DNA of 64,000 bases from Pseudoalteromonas luteoviolacea DSM 6061 (GTDB lineage: Bacteria > Pseudomonadota > Gammaproteobacteria > Enterobacterales > Alteromonadaceae). The notes beneath the pieces are model-generated. The model had not been told where the DNA came from, ran no database searches, and saw only the letters and a list, made by a program, of their open reading frames with translations. Location: assembly GCF_001625655.1 (NCBI RefSeq), contig NZ_AUYB01000128.1, positions 1-64,000 of the forward strand. Direction: 5' to 3'. The position numbers and the translations under genes were made by a program. Positions 8,415 to 18,292 of this stretch are shown here, one piece after another. Numbering within the stretch: position 1 is the first letter of the stretch; each line of letters begins with the position of its first letter.

Positions 8415-10426
8415 GTGAATCTTTTGAACTCGTATCAGAGTTTACTCCCAATGGTGATCAACCAACAGCGATAGAGCAATTATGTGATGGACTCGAAGCC
8501 GGTCTTGCACATCAAACTTTGTTAGGGGCGACGGGCACTGGTAAAACATTCACGATGGCAAATATTATCCATCAGCTGAATCGACCAACAATTATCATGG
8601 CACACAACAAAACACTTGCTGCGCAACTATATGGAGAAATGAAGGAGTTTTTCCCAAACAACGCTGTTGAGTATTTTGTTTCGTACTACGACTATTATCA
8701 GCCAGAGGCATATGTTGTTGCTAGTGATACTTTTATAGAAAAAGATGCGTCAATCAATGAACATATTGAGCAGATGCGTCTATCGGCGACAAAAGCGCTG
8801 CTAGAACGCACAGATACCATCATTGTTGCGTCGGTATCTGCGATATATGGTTTGGGTGATCCTGACTCGTATATGAAAATGATGCTGTTGCTTAAAGTGG
8901 GTGAGACCATGGAGCAACGAGCCATGTTAAGGCGCTTGGCTGAATTACAGTACACCCGTAATGATATGGATTTTTCAAGGGGTACTTATCGAGTGCGCGG
9001 CGAAGTGATCGATATCTTCCCAGCTGAATCAGAAACACAAGCTGTACGTGTAGAACTGTTTGATGATGAAATAGAGCGGATCAGCCTTTTTGATCCCCTA
9101 ACCGGGGCCATTGATAAGCATTTAGTGCGTGCGACAATTTACCCTAAAACTCATTACGTAACGCCAAGAGAAAAGATTTTAGACGCCATCGAAAAAATCA
9201 AAGTAGAGCTAAAAGATCGCAGAGCTTACTTAATGGAAACTAACAAGTTAGTTGAAGAACAGCGGGTGGCTCAGCGTACTCAATATGATATTGAAATGAT
9301 GCAAGAGCTTGGCTTTTGTTCAGGTATCGAAAACTATAGCCGATATCTCTCTGGAAGAGCGCCTGGCGAGCCACCACCGACGTTACTTGACTACCTACCC
9401 GATAATGCTTTGATGATTATTGATGAGTCACACGTTACGGTTTCGCAAGTAGGAGCCATGTATAAAGGAGACAGGAGCCGCAAGGAGAATCTTGTTGAAT
9501 ATGGCTTTAGATTGCCCTCTGCAATGGATAATCGTCCCCTCAAGTTTGAAGAGTTTGAGTCAATAGCGCCGCAAACTATTTATGTATCAGCAACGCCTGG
9601 CGACTATGAGTTAGAACGCTCAAGTGGTGAAGTTGCTGAACAGGTGATCAGGCCAACTGGATTGTTAGATCCTGAGCTGGAAGTGCGCCCTGTGACAACT
9701 CAAGTAGATGACTTGCTGTCAGAGATTTATAAGCGAGTTGAAGTCAAAGAGCGGGTATTGGTGACGACATTGACCAAGCGGATGGCAGAAGATCTCACTG
9801 ATTATTTAAATGATCATGACGTGAAAGTACGTTACTTACACTCTGATATTGATACCGTTGAGCGGATGGAGATCATCCGAGATCTGAGAAAAGGAGTCTT
9901 TGATGTGTTGGTTGGAATTAACCTTCTAAGGGAAGGTTTAGATATGCCAGAGGTGTCTCTAGTTGCCATACTTGATGCAGACAAAGAAGGCTTTTTAAGA
10001 TCGACACGATCTTTAATCCAGACCATTGGCCGTGCCGCTAGGCACCTAAATGGTAAGGCTATACTTTATGGAGATAAGATCACTCGTTCAATGAAAGCGG
10101 CGATTGACGAAACTGAACGAAGACGCGCGAAGCAGGAAGCTTACAATGAAGAACATGGCATTGTACCTCAGGCACTGAATAAGAAAATTACTGATGTGAT
10201 GGATCTTGGTGAAGAGGTGCAAGAATCTGAAACAACTTCAAGCAGTGCTGCAAAAGGGGCCCCTAAATCAACGAAAGCTTTGGCTTCTTCAACTTCTGAA
10301 TTGACTGAGCAGATTAAGCAGTTGGAAGCGCAGATGATGAGCTATGCAAGAGAGCTAGAGTTTGAGAAGGCAGCCAAAGTACGAGATGAAGTTCAGTTGC
10401 TCCAGCAACAGTTACTCAAAAGCTAA
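8411..10426 (+). CDS. uvrB: UvrB, excinuclease ABC subunit B
   Basis: Damage-verifying helicase of nucleotide excision repair; it is loaded by UvrA and recruits UvrC. The 671 residues carry Walker [10 protein letters not shown] (about 39-47), the beta-hairpin region [11 protein letters not shown] (about 92-102), the DEAD-type box IIDESH (about 337), QTIGRAARH (motif VI, near 537) and a C-terminal UVR domain ([21 protein letters not shown]) that contacts UvrC. The length equals the enterobacterial protein. The start ATG overlaps the MATE stop by 4 bp (ATGA), a linkage not found in E. coli, where uvrB stands alone with a LexA box. Confidence 0.98.
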   Translation: MSESFELVSEFTPNGDQPTAIEQLCDGLEAGLAHQTLLGATGTGKTFTMANIIHQLNRPTIIMAHNKTLAAQLYGEMKEFFPNNAVEYFVSYYDYYQPEAYVVASDTFIEKDASINEHIEQMRLSATKALLERTDTIIVASVSAIYGLGDPDSYMKMMLLLKVGETMEQRAMLRRLAELQYTRNDMDFSRGTYRVRGEVIDIFPAESETQAVRVELFDDEIERISLFDPLTGAIDKHLVRATIYPKTHYVTPREKILDAIEKIKVELKDRRAYLMETNKLVEEQRVAQRTQYDIEMMQELGFCSGIENYSRYLSGRAPGEPPPTLLDYLPDNALMIIDESHVTVSQVGAMYKGDRSRKENLVEYGFRLPSAMDNRPLKFEEFESIAPQTIYVSATPGDYELERSSGEVAEQVIRPTGLLDPELEVRPVTTQVDDLLSEIYKRVEVKERVLVTTLTKRMAEDLTDYLNDHDVKVRYLHSDIDTVERMEIIRDLRKGVFDVLVGINLLREGLDMPEVSLVAILDADKEGFLRSTRSLIQTIGRAARHLNGKAILYGDKITRSMKAAIDETERRRAKQEAYNEEHGIVPQALNKKITDVMDLGEEVQESETTSSSAAKGAPKSTKALASSTSELTEQIKQLEAQMMSYARELEFEKAAKVRDEVQLLQQQLLKS

Positions 10427-10641
10427 TTAAGGGAGATTGGCTGAAGTAAATAGTCAAGCTTGGCCAGTCTCATGAGATTTAGTTATATGTTTATTGCAAA
10501 TCTCAGGGTGCACATTTAGAGCAAATAGGTTAATTTAGTCGACCTAATCGTGAGAGTTCAAAATTTTATGTGATTATTAAGAACTCTAGCTACACTTTAG
10601 TTGTCCATAGATAAGTTATTATTTGAGAGTCACTTAGAATT

Positions 10642-12837
10642 GTGTTGTTCGTGCGCCCTATAGTCCTATTTTTATTTCTGTGCATAGCACCGATAGTGCA
10701 TAGTGATGAAGGGTCACTAAATAAGTCTTTATCCGACTTGTATGTACTTCTAGATCAAGATCCAAAACAGGCGATTGTTAAAGTCTCAGAGTTAAACCAG
10801 CTTTTTCTCCACCCACAGCCAAGCTCTCGCTTATGGTATGAGTTAAAAATAATAGAAGCCAGAGCGGAAATAAAAATTGGTCTCTATCAAGAAGCCAAGC
10901 AACATTTATATCAATTAGAGTCCTATTTGCCTGTAATGGCGCAATTTAGTGAAGCACCTGCACTAATCAAGTTATTGCTCGCACAAATAGAACAAAACCA
11001 AAGTAATATTGAGTCTAGCTTTACATTACTTGAACAGGCTCTGAGCTTAGTACCAAAAGGACTTGTTGCTTTGAGAAGTGACATACTGCATGCGCAGGCG
11101 CGAGGTTTGCGATACAAAGCCCGCTATAGAGAAGCTGAAGGCGTGGTAAAAGATGCCATTTCACTTGTTGAGCCAATCAATGATCAGGCCCGTTTAGGGA
11201 CTTACTATAACCAACTGGGTGTGATCTACGACTACATGGGCAGTCTTCAATTAGCGCTGCGTTTTCATGAGAAGTCACTCAAGATCCAGCGAGGGTTACA
11301 AAACCAGCAGGGTATTTCAAACTCACTTTACAATATTGGCGAAATATATCGTGATATGGAGAAACTCAGCAAAGCATTATTGCACTTTAAGCAGGCGCTT
11401 GAAGTTGATAAATCACTCGGGGACCCAATTCACATTGCCAACAGTCATGGAAAAATGAGCCAAGTTCACCTGCAGCTCGGAGAGGTTGAACAGGCGTTGA
11501 CGCATAGTCAAATAGGAATTGAGCTGGCAAGGTCAAGTCGTTCAAATAGCGACTTAGCATGGCAGTTGAGTATTTTAGCGAAAATTTATGTTGCACAAGA
11601 TGCTCTAACACAAGCTTTGTCAGTGGCTCAAGAGGCATTGTCTTTGGCAATCACTGCGAAAGCTAATCGAACAGAACGTACTGTTAGGCTTGTGATTATT
11701 GAAATTGAATTGGTACAGGGTCAATATGCGCAAGCTTTAGCAGAAATAGATCAGGTACTTACTTTACCTGGCGTAGGGAATTCATACCTAGCCAAACTCT
11801 ACCAATACCGTGCACAAGCTTTAGAAAAGTTAGGCGAATTTGAAAGTGCACTACATAGCTTGCACCAATATATTGAGGTAAAAGCCGCACTGTATCAAGA
11901 TTTAGATAAGCAGCAAGCACTGACAATGCGGCAAAATGTGGAGTTTATTCGTCAGGAGCAAGCGCTTAAATTGATTCAAAATGAACAAGCACTGCAGCAA
12001 GCGTCACTTGAAAACCTCAAATTACAGCGGGGAATGGGCGTTTCACTACTTTTGTGCTTTATGGCGATTGCCATTTATATCTATAAGCGTCAACAGCAGA
12101 AGCAAAAGTATGTTGAGTTGGAAGCCGATATGATGGCCGAGTCGCTTTCCCAAAAAAATAGGCTATTGGCAGATGTATCACATGAGTTAAGGACACCACT
12201 GGCAGCACTAAAGCTAACGGTAGAAGCGATGCAACACAACATCGAGCCGGATCCTGTTAAAGGTTTTGAGAAGATACAAAAAAAGATTAGCCACTTGGAT
12301 AATCTAATAAAAGATATATACCAATCCGCGCAATTTGATAATGACGTGTTGACCCTAGACAAGCAGCCGGTTGACGTAAACCTATTGATCACGGAGATTG
12401 TGGAAGAATTTCAGCCAATGTATGCCACAAAGTTACAGTCTTTGAGGTTTTCGGCGTGTGCGAACAATTCTCTGTGCTTTGTAGATCCAGCTAGGATCCG
12501 TCAAGTTTTATTCAATTTACTAAGAAATAGCCACTTTTACACCAGTAGTGAGGGCGAAACTCAGATCCACTTTGAAAGTCATGAAGGCCATATGGAGTTG
12601 ATTGTTGAGGATTCATTCCCAGGTGTGGCAGAACAAGAGCTTGAGAAAATCTTTGAACGATTATACCGATGTGAAGGGTCGCGTAGTCGCGATCATGGCG
12701 GTTCAGGTTTGGGGCTTGCGATTTGTCAGCAGATAATTCGCGCTCACGGTGGTAATGTGAGCGCCAGCCATAGTGAGATGGGCGGAGTTGCAATCTCACT
12801 TTATATTCCTTTTGAGGAAGTTAGAAGCGATAGCTAA
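10642..12837 (+). CDS. TPR-containing sensor histidine kinase (orphan)
   Basis: Membrane-bound two-component sensor. The 731 residues start with a signal-like segment (GTG start, MLFVRPIVLFLFLCIAPIVHS), followed by a presumably periplasmic array of TPR motifs (about 30-440), one membrane helix (about 466-484, MGVSLLLCFMAIAIYIYKR), a HisKA domain with phospho-acceptor SHELRTPLAAL (about 513) and a HATPase domain with the N box (QVLFNLLRNS) and GSGLGLAI. TPR-HisKA-HATPase sensors of this type are common in marine gammaproteobacteria; the TPR part probably senses a peptide or protein. No response regulator gene is adjacent, so the partner is elsewhere. The ribosome binding site is weak. The 3' end overlaps the convergent gene at 12821 by 17 bp. 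Confidence 0.9.
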   Translation: MLFVRPIVLFLFLCIAPIVHSDEGSLNKSLSDLYVLLDQDPKQAIVKVSELNQLFLHPQPSSRLWYELKIIEARAEIKIGLYQEAKQHLYQLESYLPVMAQFSEAPALIKLLLAQIEQNQSNIESSFTLLEQALSLVPKGLVALRSDILHAQARGLRYKARYREAEGVVKDAISLVEPINDQARLGTYYNQLGVIYDYMGSLQLALRFHEKSLKIQRGLQNQQGISNSLYNIGEIYRDMEKLSKALLHFKQALEVDKSLGDPIHIANSHGKMSQVHLQLGEVEQALTHSQIGIELARSSRSNSDLAWQLSILAKIYVAQDALTQALSVAQEALSLAITAKANRTERTVRLVIIEIELVQGQYAQALAEIDQVLTLPGVGNSYLAKLYQYRAQALEKLGEFESALHSLHQYIEVKAALYQDLDKQQALTMRQNVEFIRQEQALKLIQNEQALQQASLENLKLQRGMGVSLLLCFMAIAIYIYKRQQQKQKYVELEADMMAESLSQKNRLLADVSHELRTPLAALKLTVEAMQHNIEPDPVKGFEKIQKKISHLDNLIKDIYQSAQFDNDVLTLDKQPVDVNLLITEIVEEFQPMYATKLQSLRFSACANNSLCFVDPARIRQVLFNLLRNSHFYTSSEGETQIHFESHEGHMELIVEDSFPGVAEQELEKIFERLYRCEGSRSRDHGGSGLGLAICQQIIRAHGGNVSASHSEMGGVAISLYIPFEEVRSDS

Positions 12838-13417
12838 GACCAACACCTAAACTAGACACATCAAGGTCGCCCATGTCTAAGTATTGATAACTGACATTCA
12901 TTGCCATGCCGTTGTTCCAGTCATATTGCCAGCCTAACTCTGCTACGAAGCCTGTACCGTCTTCTTCAACCAGTGTAGTGCTGCCTCTGTTTAATTCATA
13001 ATCGTAAAAGTTAGCACCCAATTTACCATACAAAGAATTGTTCTTTGTTAATTGGTACTGGCCTTTGGCAGCAACGATTAAATTCCCATAATCTAAATCA
13101 TTCGCCCCTAGCCCAAACAGCGTTTTATTTAGCTGAGTACAGGTGAATTTTCTATTGTTGGTATCAGTACATTCCCAATCATCCGAATCTGTGCCGCCAT
13201 TTAAGCCAACTTCTAATGCCCACATCTTGTCAAACTGATAGTTGTAGTAGACGTATAATTGCCCGACACCGTCACCGTCTTGGCTAGAGCTTTTATAAGA
13301 TGCTGAACCTCCGTAGGCTTGTATGCCCACACGGTGTTTGTCATCTTCAATTGATGCCATGCTTGAAAAAGAAGTAACGGCTGCCACGGCTAGTGAGAGT
13401 AGAGATAAAGTTTTCAT
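12821..13417 (-). CDS. Small outer-membrane beta-barrel protein (OmpA/OmpW-like porin family)
   Basis: The 198-residue precursor has a clear signal peptide (MKTLSLLSLAVAAVTSFSSMAS) and then alternating amphipathic strands with aromatic girdles, such as RVGIQAYGGSASY and LYVYYNYQFD. It ends in LSYRF, the C-terminal aromatic signature read by the BAM machinery. About eight strands fit a small barrel of the OMP_b-brl fold. Two cysteines (in WECTD and FTCTQ) may form a loop disulfide. The function is unknown. It converges on, and overlaps, the histidine kinase gene. Confidence 0.8.
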   Translation of the reverse strand: MKTLSLLSLAVAAVTSFSSMASIEDDKHRVGIQAYGGSASYKSSSQDGDGVGQLYVYYNYQFDKMWALEVGLNGGTDSDDWECTDTNNRKFTCTQLNKTLFGLGANDLDYGNLIVAAKGQYQLTKNNSLYGKLGANFYDYELNRGSTTLVEEDGTGFVAELGWQYDWNNGMAMNVSYQYLDMGDLDVSSLGVGLSYRF

Positions 13418-13530
13418 TACGCATATTCCATTTGGTTAACTTGGGACTCAGTTTAGAGTTCATCCGTGTGAGAGTCTGTTTGCTCGTTGTCAGAAAATGT
13501 AAGGGACAGTGAAATTATACGAGAAGACAT

Positions 13531-14382
13531 TTACGGATATTTAAACTCGCTCTGAAAGCGCTGTGTAATGAAATGCAGTCGCTCGTCAGATATTGCACAA
13601 GCTTTTGCATTACTCTTAACCACAACAATTTCTACATTCGGTAAAAATGGGAGTTGTGGGTTTTCAATTATAGGCAGATCATTTCGACTCAGATTAGCCA
13701 TTGCACCTATGGCTAACTCCGCTTTAATGAGCCCTCTAAGCGCACTTGCACTGGAACTATTCGCGATAACCTTAAAGGCTCTTTGCTGTTTTATAAGCCC
13801 TTCTATTGCCGCTTGATGGTAGCGGCAATCACGCTTAAATACTGCGATTGGCAAAGTGTGTAATGACAAGAGCTTTGTATCCTGAGTTCCAACCCAAACA
13901 CCTTTATCATGGCATAGTAGGTAGCCTTCTTCCGTTTGAGGTGTTCGTGTTACAACCGCTAAGTCTAAAAGCCCTTGATCGAGTAATTGCTGAAGTTCTG
14001 GGCTGGATGCACACGTAATATTGAGTTCTAAGCGCTCTATATGTTGATGAAGCAGTTGTACAAGGGTGGGTAAAATGGACTCGGCATAGTCATCAGGGCA
14101 GCCTAAATGCAATAGTACTAAAGGCGCTGTAGTGGAAAGATTTGCGATGGCATGTTCTTGCAAGTGAATAATTTGTCTTGCATAACCCGCGAGAATGACC
14201 CCTTCTGCTGTTAAGGTGAGTTGCCGCCCTTGTTTGACAAACAGTGTCTGCCCAACATCTTGTTGGAGCTTTTTCATTTGCATGCTGATAGCGGATTGTG
14301 TGCGGTGCATTTGCATCGCTGCACGTGTAAAGCTGCCAGTTTCAACAAAAGCAAGAAAGCTTCTTAGTGCATCTAGGTCCAT
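13531..14382 (-). CDS. LysR family transcriptional regulator
   Basis: DNA-binding regulator of 283 residues with the LysR helix-turn-helix at the N-terminus (MDLDALRSFLAFVETGSFTR then AAMQMHRTQSAISMQMKKLQ) and a ligand-binding domain of periplasmic-binding-protein fold from about residue 90. LysR regulators usually control a divergent neighbour, which here is the glutathione transferase gene 97 bp away. The ligand cannot be inferred. Confidence 0.92.
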   Translation of the reverse strand: MDLDALRSFLAFVETGSFTRAAMQMHRTQSAISMQMKKLQQDVGQTLFVKQGRQLTLTAEGVILAGYARQIIHLQEHAIANLSTTAPLVLLHLGCPDDYAESILPTLVQLLHQHIERLELNITCASSPELQQLLDQGLLDLAVVTRTPQTEEGYLLCHDKGVWVGTQDTKLLSLHTLPIAVFKRDCRYHQAAIEGLIKQQRAFKVIANSSSASALRGLIKAELAIGAMANLSRNDLPIIENPQLPFLPNVEIVVVKSNAKACAISDERLHFITQRFQSEFKYP

Positions 14383-14479
14383 ATATCAATACTTCTTATG
14401 TTTTGTATTTAAATTATACGTTAGTTTTCAGTCATGAGAAGGTCTACGATAAGTGCGTTAATCAAATAAGGAACATATT

Positions 14480-15133
14480 ATGGAATTGTACATAGGTAAC
14501 AAAAACTACTCTTCATGGTCACTTCGCCCTTGGTTATTGACTGATAAATATGGATTAAAGCTAAAAGAAGTAAGGCTGGATCTCGGTTCAGAGGCTTTTT
14601 CAAAACAGGTGAGTGTCGTGAGCCCAACTTGCAAAGTACCGACACTAGTAGATGGAGAGCTCGTTGTTTGGGAGTCCCTATCAATATGTGAATATATCAA
14701 TGAAGCTTATTTATCAGGAGCAGCATGGCCAAAATCAACTGGGTTGCGCGCTCAAGCAAGAGCGCTTAGCGCAGAAATGCACAGTGGCTTTAATGCGTTG
14801 AGAGCCGCAATGCCAATGAATGTTAAAGCAAAGCGACATATTGTTATTTCTGAGACCGTAGAAAAAGACATTAGAAGAATTGAGCAGATCTTTGCTGAAC
14901 AATATAGAAAGCACTGTAAGTCAGGAGGTTGGTTGTTTGGCGAATGGTCTATTGCTGATGCGATGTTTGCACCGGTGCTACTTAGATTTCAAACATACAA
15001 TGTCAATTTAAATGAAGAAGCCAGTGAATATGTCAATCATGGGCTTAGTTGTCCTTCGCTGCAAAAGTGGTGTGCTATGGCTGAGCTTGAACAAGAAATA
15101 GTGACTGGCAATGAGGTCGGCAAGCCAGCTTGA
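14480..15133 (+). CDS. Glutathione S-transferase family protein
   Basis: A 217-residue soluble protein with a thioredoxin-fold N-terminal domain (MELYIGNKNYSSWSLRPWLL) and a helical C-terminal domain containing GGWLFGEWSIADAMFAPVLL, the N-capping-box region typical of GSTs. The Ser/Tyr-rich NYSSWS near residue 9 is where the catalytic residue of this group lies, and VPTLVDGELVVWESLSI is the glutathione-binding cis-Pro and Glu-Ser segment. It is divergent from a LysR gene that may regulate it. The substrate is unknown. Confidence 0.9.
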   Translation: MELYIGNKNYSSWSLRPWLLTDKYGLKLKEVRLDLGSEAFSKQVSVVSPTCKVPTLVDGELVVWESLSICEYINEAYLSGAAWPKSTGLRAQARALSAEMHSGFNALRAAMPMNVKAKRHIVISETVEKDIRRIEQIFAEQYRKHCKSGGWLFGEWSIADAMFAPVLLRFQTYNVNLNEEASEYVNHGLSCPSLQKWCAMAELEQEIVTGNEVGKPA

Positions 15134-15206
15134 TATGGTGACTTCATAATTAAATCGTATTTGAACAATAATATAGAGTAATTGAGTTTATTTGGGACAA
15201 AGTTGC

Positions 15207-15677
15207 GTGAAAATAGTTGAAGTCACTGACAATAATCGAATGGTCTATAACAACCTCGCCCAAGCTTATGAGGCTGAATTTTCTGCTTTGACAGAAAAGT
15301 CACCTTTAGCTAATGGTGTATTTGAGTTGGATACTGATCTCAATGATCCCTTAGTCACTGGGTATATTTGTTATGTTGCAGATATCCCGACTGGTATTGC
15401 TGCAATTTATAATAGCTCACCGAGTGAGAATGAAGTCGCAGAGTTTTATATAGTGCCATTTTATAGGAAAGCGAAATTGGGCACCCAATTTGCGCACACA
15501 CTTTGGAGACTAAGAGTAGGTCATTGGACGATCAAGCAAATTGAAGGCGCGCAGTACGCGACGAAATTTTGGTTGAGCGCAATTGCTGATTTCCCAGGGA
15601 GAAACTTAATTGAAGACGATTATGAAGATGAATATTGGGGGCGTGTTACAAGACAGCAGTTTATTATTGAAGGGTAA
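15207..15677 (+). CDS. GNAT-like N-acetyltransferase
   Basis: About 156 residues. The region VAEFYIVPFYRKAKLGTQFA (about residues 77-96) resembles the acetyl-CoA-binding core of GNAT enzymes (beta4 followed by the R/Q-x-x-G loop). I chose the GTG at 15207 (VKIVEVTDNN) because it begins directly at a GNAT-like first strand; a TTG at 15192 would add five residues. The acceptor substrate is unknown. It follows the glutathione transferase gene by 73 bp on the same strand. Confidence 0.7.
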   Translation: MKIVEVTDNNRMVYNNLAQAYEAEFSALTEKSPLANGVFELDTDLNDPLVTGYICYVADIPTGIAAIYNSSPSENEVAEFYIVPFYRKAKLGTQFAHTLWRLRVGHWTIKQIEGAQYATKFWLSAIADFPGRNLIEDDYEDEYWGRVTRQQFIIEG

Positions 15678-15702
15678 TATCGTTAGACTACTGAAAGGGA
15701 GA

Positions 15703-15727
15703 AGTGTCGTTACAGTTAAACGACACT
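15703..15727. terminator. Hairpin between convergent genes
   Basis: A perfect 9-bp stem (AGTGTCGTT at 15703-15711, complement at 15719-15727) with a 7-base loop lies between two convergent genes. The following T-tract is poor on both strands, so termination here is an inference from position. Confidence 0.45.
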
Positions 15728-15742
15728 CTTACTTTGTGATGT

Positions 15743-16126
15743 TTACACAACACCACGAGGAAGACGACAGTCGTGGTCTTTCTCTGCAAGCTCTACAATC
15801 CAAGCTTCTTCAGCTTTGTAGCCATCTTCATTTGCTTTCACAATATTAAAGGCTGCAACTTTGCTGCTTTTTGCTGCTGGTGCCGCTTTTTTAGCAGGGG
15901 CTTTCTTTGCAGGTGCTTTTTCTGCTGGTTTTTCTTCAGCTTTGGCGCCAGCGTTACCTGAAGTTAGTTCTTCGGTTAATGCTGCAACATCAGCTAAACG
16001 CATGTTTTTGCCACCGTCTATGCTGTACCAGCCTGGTTTAATTGTAATTTCAGGCTTCTTGCCATTTACCGCTTCATAAGCTGCTTCAAATGCGCTTAGA
16101 ACTTCAGTCTTATCAAGTTTACTCAT
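15743..16126 (-). CDS. Small conserved protein with Lys/Ala/Pro-rich linker, unknown function
   Basis: A 127-residue protein in three parts: an N-terminal globular segment (about 1-57, with GWYSIDGGKNMRLADVAALT), a low-complexity linker of repeated PAEKAPAKKAPAKKAAPAAK type (about 62-88) resembling histone-like tails, and a short conserved C-terminus (about 89-127). I recall similar uncharacterised proteins in Vibrio and Shewanella but no function. The basic linker suggests contact with nucleic acid or ribosomes; this is a guess. Confidence 0.75.
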   Translation of the reverse strand: MSKLDKTEVLSAFEAAYEAVNGKKPEITIKPGWYSIDGGKNMRLADVAALTEELTSGNAGAKAEEKPAEKAPAKKAPAKKAAPAAKSSKVAAFNIVKANEDGYKAEEAWIVELAEKDHDCRLPRGVV

Positions 16127-16287
16127 CGTAGATCCCAGTCGTTTTGTACGTGGATACGCAGGTTAAGGATAAACGACATTTATACCTATTTTTGAGCAAT
16201 TTTTCAATTTTTTGCGATTTTAAGCACAGTTCCTTGGTTTGTTAGATGTAACTTTGTGCAATTGAAGCACTTTTTTTGTACAAATTG

Positions 16288-17055
16288 TTACACTGAGCCA
16301 CTGTCTAGTGCACGTCTTAATTTTATCCACTGATTACCAACCCACTCATGGGTGTACCGAGTGATGGACAACAGCACGGCGCTTGACGCTGTAAAACGCT
16401 TATAGATAGGCGTAGTGTCATAATTATAAAACTCCACGGGTGATGCGATTGTATCTATACCTTGTGCCGAGAATAGATCCTGAGCGCGTCTCATATGGCT
16501 TGCAGATGTAACAAGTATGACAGTGCTATCTACCAATGTTGGAGCGAGGTCTCTAGCCTCTGATTCTGTGTCACGCGCTTTTGAGTTTAGTTGAATTCGG
16601 TTGGCTGAAATTCCCAGAGATTGTGCTGTTTGTGACATTAAGTGGCTGGTGGTCATAGCGGGTGTATAGCCAGCGCCTGACATAATCAATTTTGCATTTG
16701 GATAAATATTGGCTAAGCGGGCACCCTCAATAAGCCGAACTAAGCTGGAATTGGAAAGTTGCAAATTAGCCTGAAGATTGGAATTAGGTGATAAACCACC
16801 TCCAAGTACGACAATATAGTCCACTTGCTTGTGTTGTGTGTGCACAAAGTGTTTTAACGCACGCTCTTTTGGTGTGATCCAGTAATCAGCAAAGTGTGGA
16901 GTGCTAATTACCCATAAAAATACAACGCTTAGCATGCATAAAGAGTAGCTTTTTACTTTTGTTTTACTGACAAAGAGTAACAGAAGAAAAATGACAATCA
17001 GTGCAACTGGGAGTGGCATGAGTAAGCCACCAATGACTTTTTTCAGTTCAAACAT
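16288..17055 (-). CDS. elyC: ElyC-like envelope biogenesis factor (DUF218)
   Basis: Inner-membrane protein of 255 residues (E. coli ElyC, 259). It has two N-terminal membrane helices (about 10-30 and 36-54) after MFELKKVIGGLLMPLPVAL, close to the E. coli start, and a periplasmic DUF218 domain with VDYIVVLGGGLSPN, AKLIMSGAG and VILVTSASHMRRA. ElyC in E. coli affects peptidoglycan and lipid carrier metabolism at low temperature. The biochemical activity of the family is not settled. Confidence 0.88.
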   Translation of the reverse strand: MFELKKVIGGLLMPLPVALIVIFLLLLFVSKTKVKSYSLCMLSVVFLWVISTPHFADYWITPKERALKHFVHTQHKQVDYIVVLGGGLSPNSNLQANLQLSNSSLVRLIEGARLANIYPNAKLIMSGAGYTPAMTTSHLMSQTAQSLGISANRIQLNSKARDTESEARDLAPTLVDSTVILVTSASHMRRAQDLFSAQGIDTIASPVEFYNYDTTPIYKRFTASSAVLLSITRYTHEWVGNQWIKLRRALDSGSV

Positions 17056-17103
17056 AAATAGCTCTAACTTTTGTAATTAGAGCTATTTTAACTGGTATAA
17101 CGT

Positions 17104-17994
17104 CTATCTGCTAATGGATTGCTTGCAGGTATTTAAAAAGTGGCGATAAACAGGGTTGTCTTTCATGCTCTTTTTCATTGCCAAGTACATTGGTCGACTT
17201 AAACCCAAAGCGCCAAGTGGAATTGACTTAATCAATCCTTGGCTTTCGTATGGTGTAACAAGCCAATCAGGCAACGCTGCTACGCCCATTCCCGCGCTCA
17301 CTAATTGGAATATCAATAACCCTTGGTCAACGGATTTCAATGTGCCATCAAATCGAGCATTTTGTATAAAATGCTTAAAAATATCCTGCCTTTCTTTCGG
17401 TATTGGGTAAGAAATAATGGTTTCATCTTTTAAGTCGAGCGCAGTGACATAGGCTTTTTTAGCTAGTTCATGATCTGGTGCAACAATAAGCTTTAATTTA
17501 AAGTCAAAAACGTGTGCATACTCTAAATGTTCTGGTTCACGGATATCAGAGGTAAGCACAATATCAAGTTCATCATTTAACAGTTCAGGTATTGCGTCGT
17601 AACTAAAGCCTTGCTCGTAGTCTACTTTTATGTCAGGCCAGAAGTTGTTGAACTCTTTGATTGTTGGCAGTAGCCAGTGGAAGCATGCATGGCATTCTAC
17701 ACTGAGCTTTAGTTGTGAGATTGGCTGATTTAAACTTTCTTTCAAACGGCACTTAGTGGCTTCAACTTTTGGTAATACTTCACTGGCCAATTCCAATAGA
17801 AGCATGCCTTGTGGTGTAAAGCGAACAGGTTGTGTTTTACGTTCAAATAATTGGCAATCTAATTTGTTCTCTAGATCTTTAATTTGATGAGACAAAGCAG
17901 ACTGAGTTAAAAATAACTCACGTGCGGTGTTCACCAGTGATCCAGTATCTTTCAGGGTAGCAATGGTTTTTAAGTGCTTTATGTCTATCATCAT
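17104..17994 (-). CDS. metR: MetR, LysR-type activator of methionine biosynthesis
   Basis: Homocysteine-responsive activator of 296 residues. It begins MIDIKHLKTIATLKDTGSL, followed by TQSALSHQIKDLE, close to E. coli MetR (MIEVKHLKTLQAL), and shares further MetR-specific segments: QPVRFTPQG, VECHACFHWLLP and LKSVDQGLLIFQLVSAGMGV. As in E. coli it is divergent from metE, but here metE is a wreck. The control region has MetJ boxes. The gene itself is intact, so MetR presumably still regulates other targets such as metH, metF or glyA. Confidence 0.95.
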   Translation of the reverse strand: MMIDIKHLKTIATLKDTGSLVNTARELFLTQSALSHQIKDLENKLDCQLFERKTQPVRFTPQGMLLLELASEVLPKVEATKCRLKESLNQPISQLKLSVECHACFHWLLPTIKEFNNFWPDIKVDYEQGFSYDAIPELLNDELDIVLTSDIREPEHLEYAHVFDFKLKLIVAPDHELAKKAYVTALDLKDETIISYPIPKERQDIFKHFIQNARFDGTLKSVDQGLLIFQLVSAGMGVAALPDWLVTPYESQGLIKSIPLGALGLSRPMYLAMKKSMKDNPVYRHFLNTCKQSISR

Positions 17995-18064
17995 TAATAA
18001 ATCTCATTTTTAATGTGAGTAAAACTCAGATTACGTCCATATTACGCTGTACGGAGAGTCTATT

Positions 18065-18080
18065 CAACGTCTAGACGTCT
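18065..18080. promoter_or_regulatory. Tandem MetJ boxes near metR
   Basis: A perfect met box AGACGTCT (18073-18080) is preceded without a gap by CAACGTCT (6 of 8 matches). MetJ binds tandem 8-bp boxes with S-adenosylmethionine as corepressor. The site is 71 bp upstream of the metR start and so likely represses metR. Confidence 0.8.
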
Positions 18081-18204
18081 ACAAATCCATCAGCGATTGC
18101 TCAAAATTTCACTAAATCACTATAACACTATTTTTGACAGCGTTGTCATTATTTATTTAACTTTTTTTAAAAAAAATACAATTTAATTTTGCTCAAGTTG
18201 AGTT

Positions 18205-18217
18205 TGAGAATCGTTCA
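18205..18217. promoter_or_regulatory. MetR binding site
   Basis: TGAG, five bases, TTCA matches the MetR consensus TGAANNNNNTTCA at 7 of 8 positions. It lies 76 bp before the metE remnant start, where an activator site is expected. Confidence 0.6.
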
Positions 18218-18258
18218 GTTGAGAAATTTCTACTCAAAGTCTGTTTTTTGGTGTGTCT

Positions 18259-18266
18259 AGATGTCT
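18259..18266. promoter_or_regulatory. MetJ box upstream of the metE remnant
   Basis: AGATGTCT matches the met box at 7 of 8 positions, 27 bp before the metE remnant ATG and just ahead of the GGGAGGGGG that was presumably its ribosome binding site. The flanking 8-mers are poor matches. Confidence 0.5.
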
Positions 18267-18292
18267 ACTTTGGGAGGGGGAAGAAAATCATC

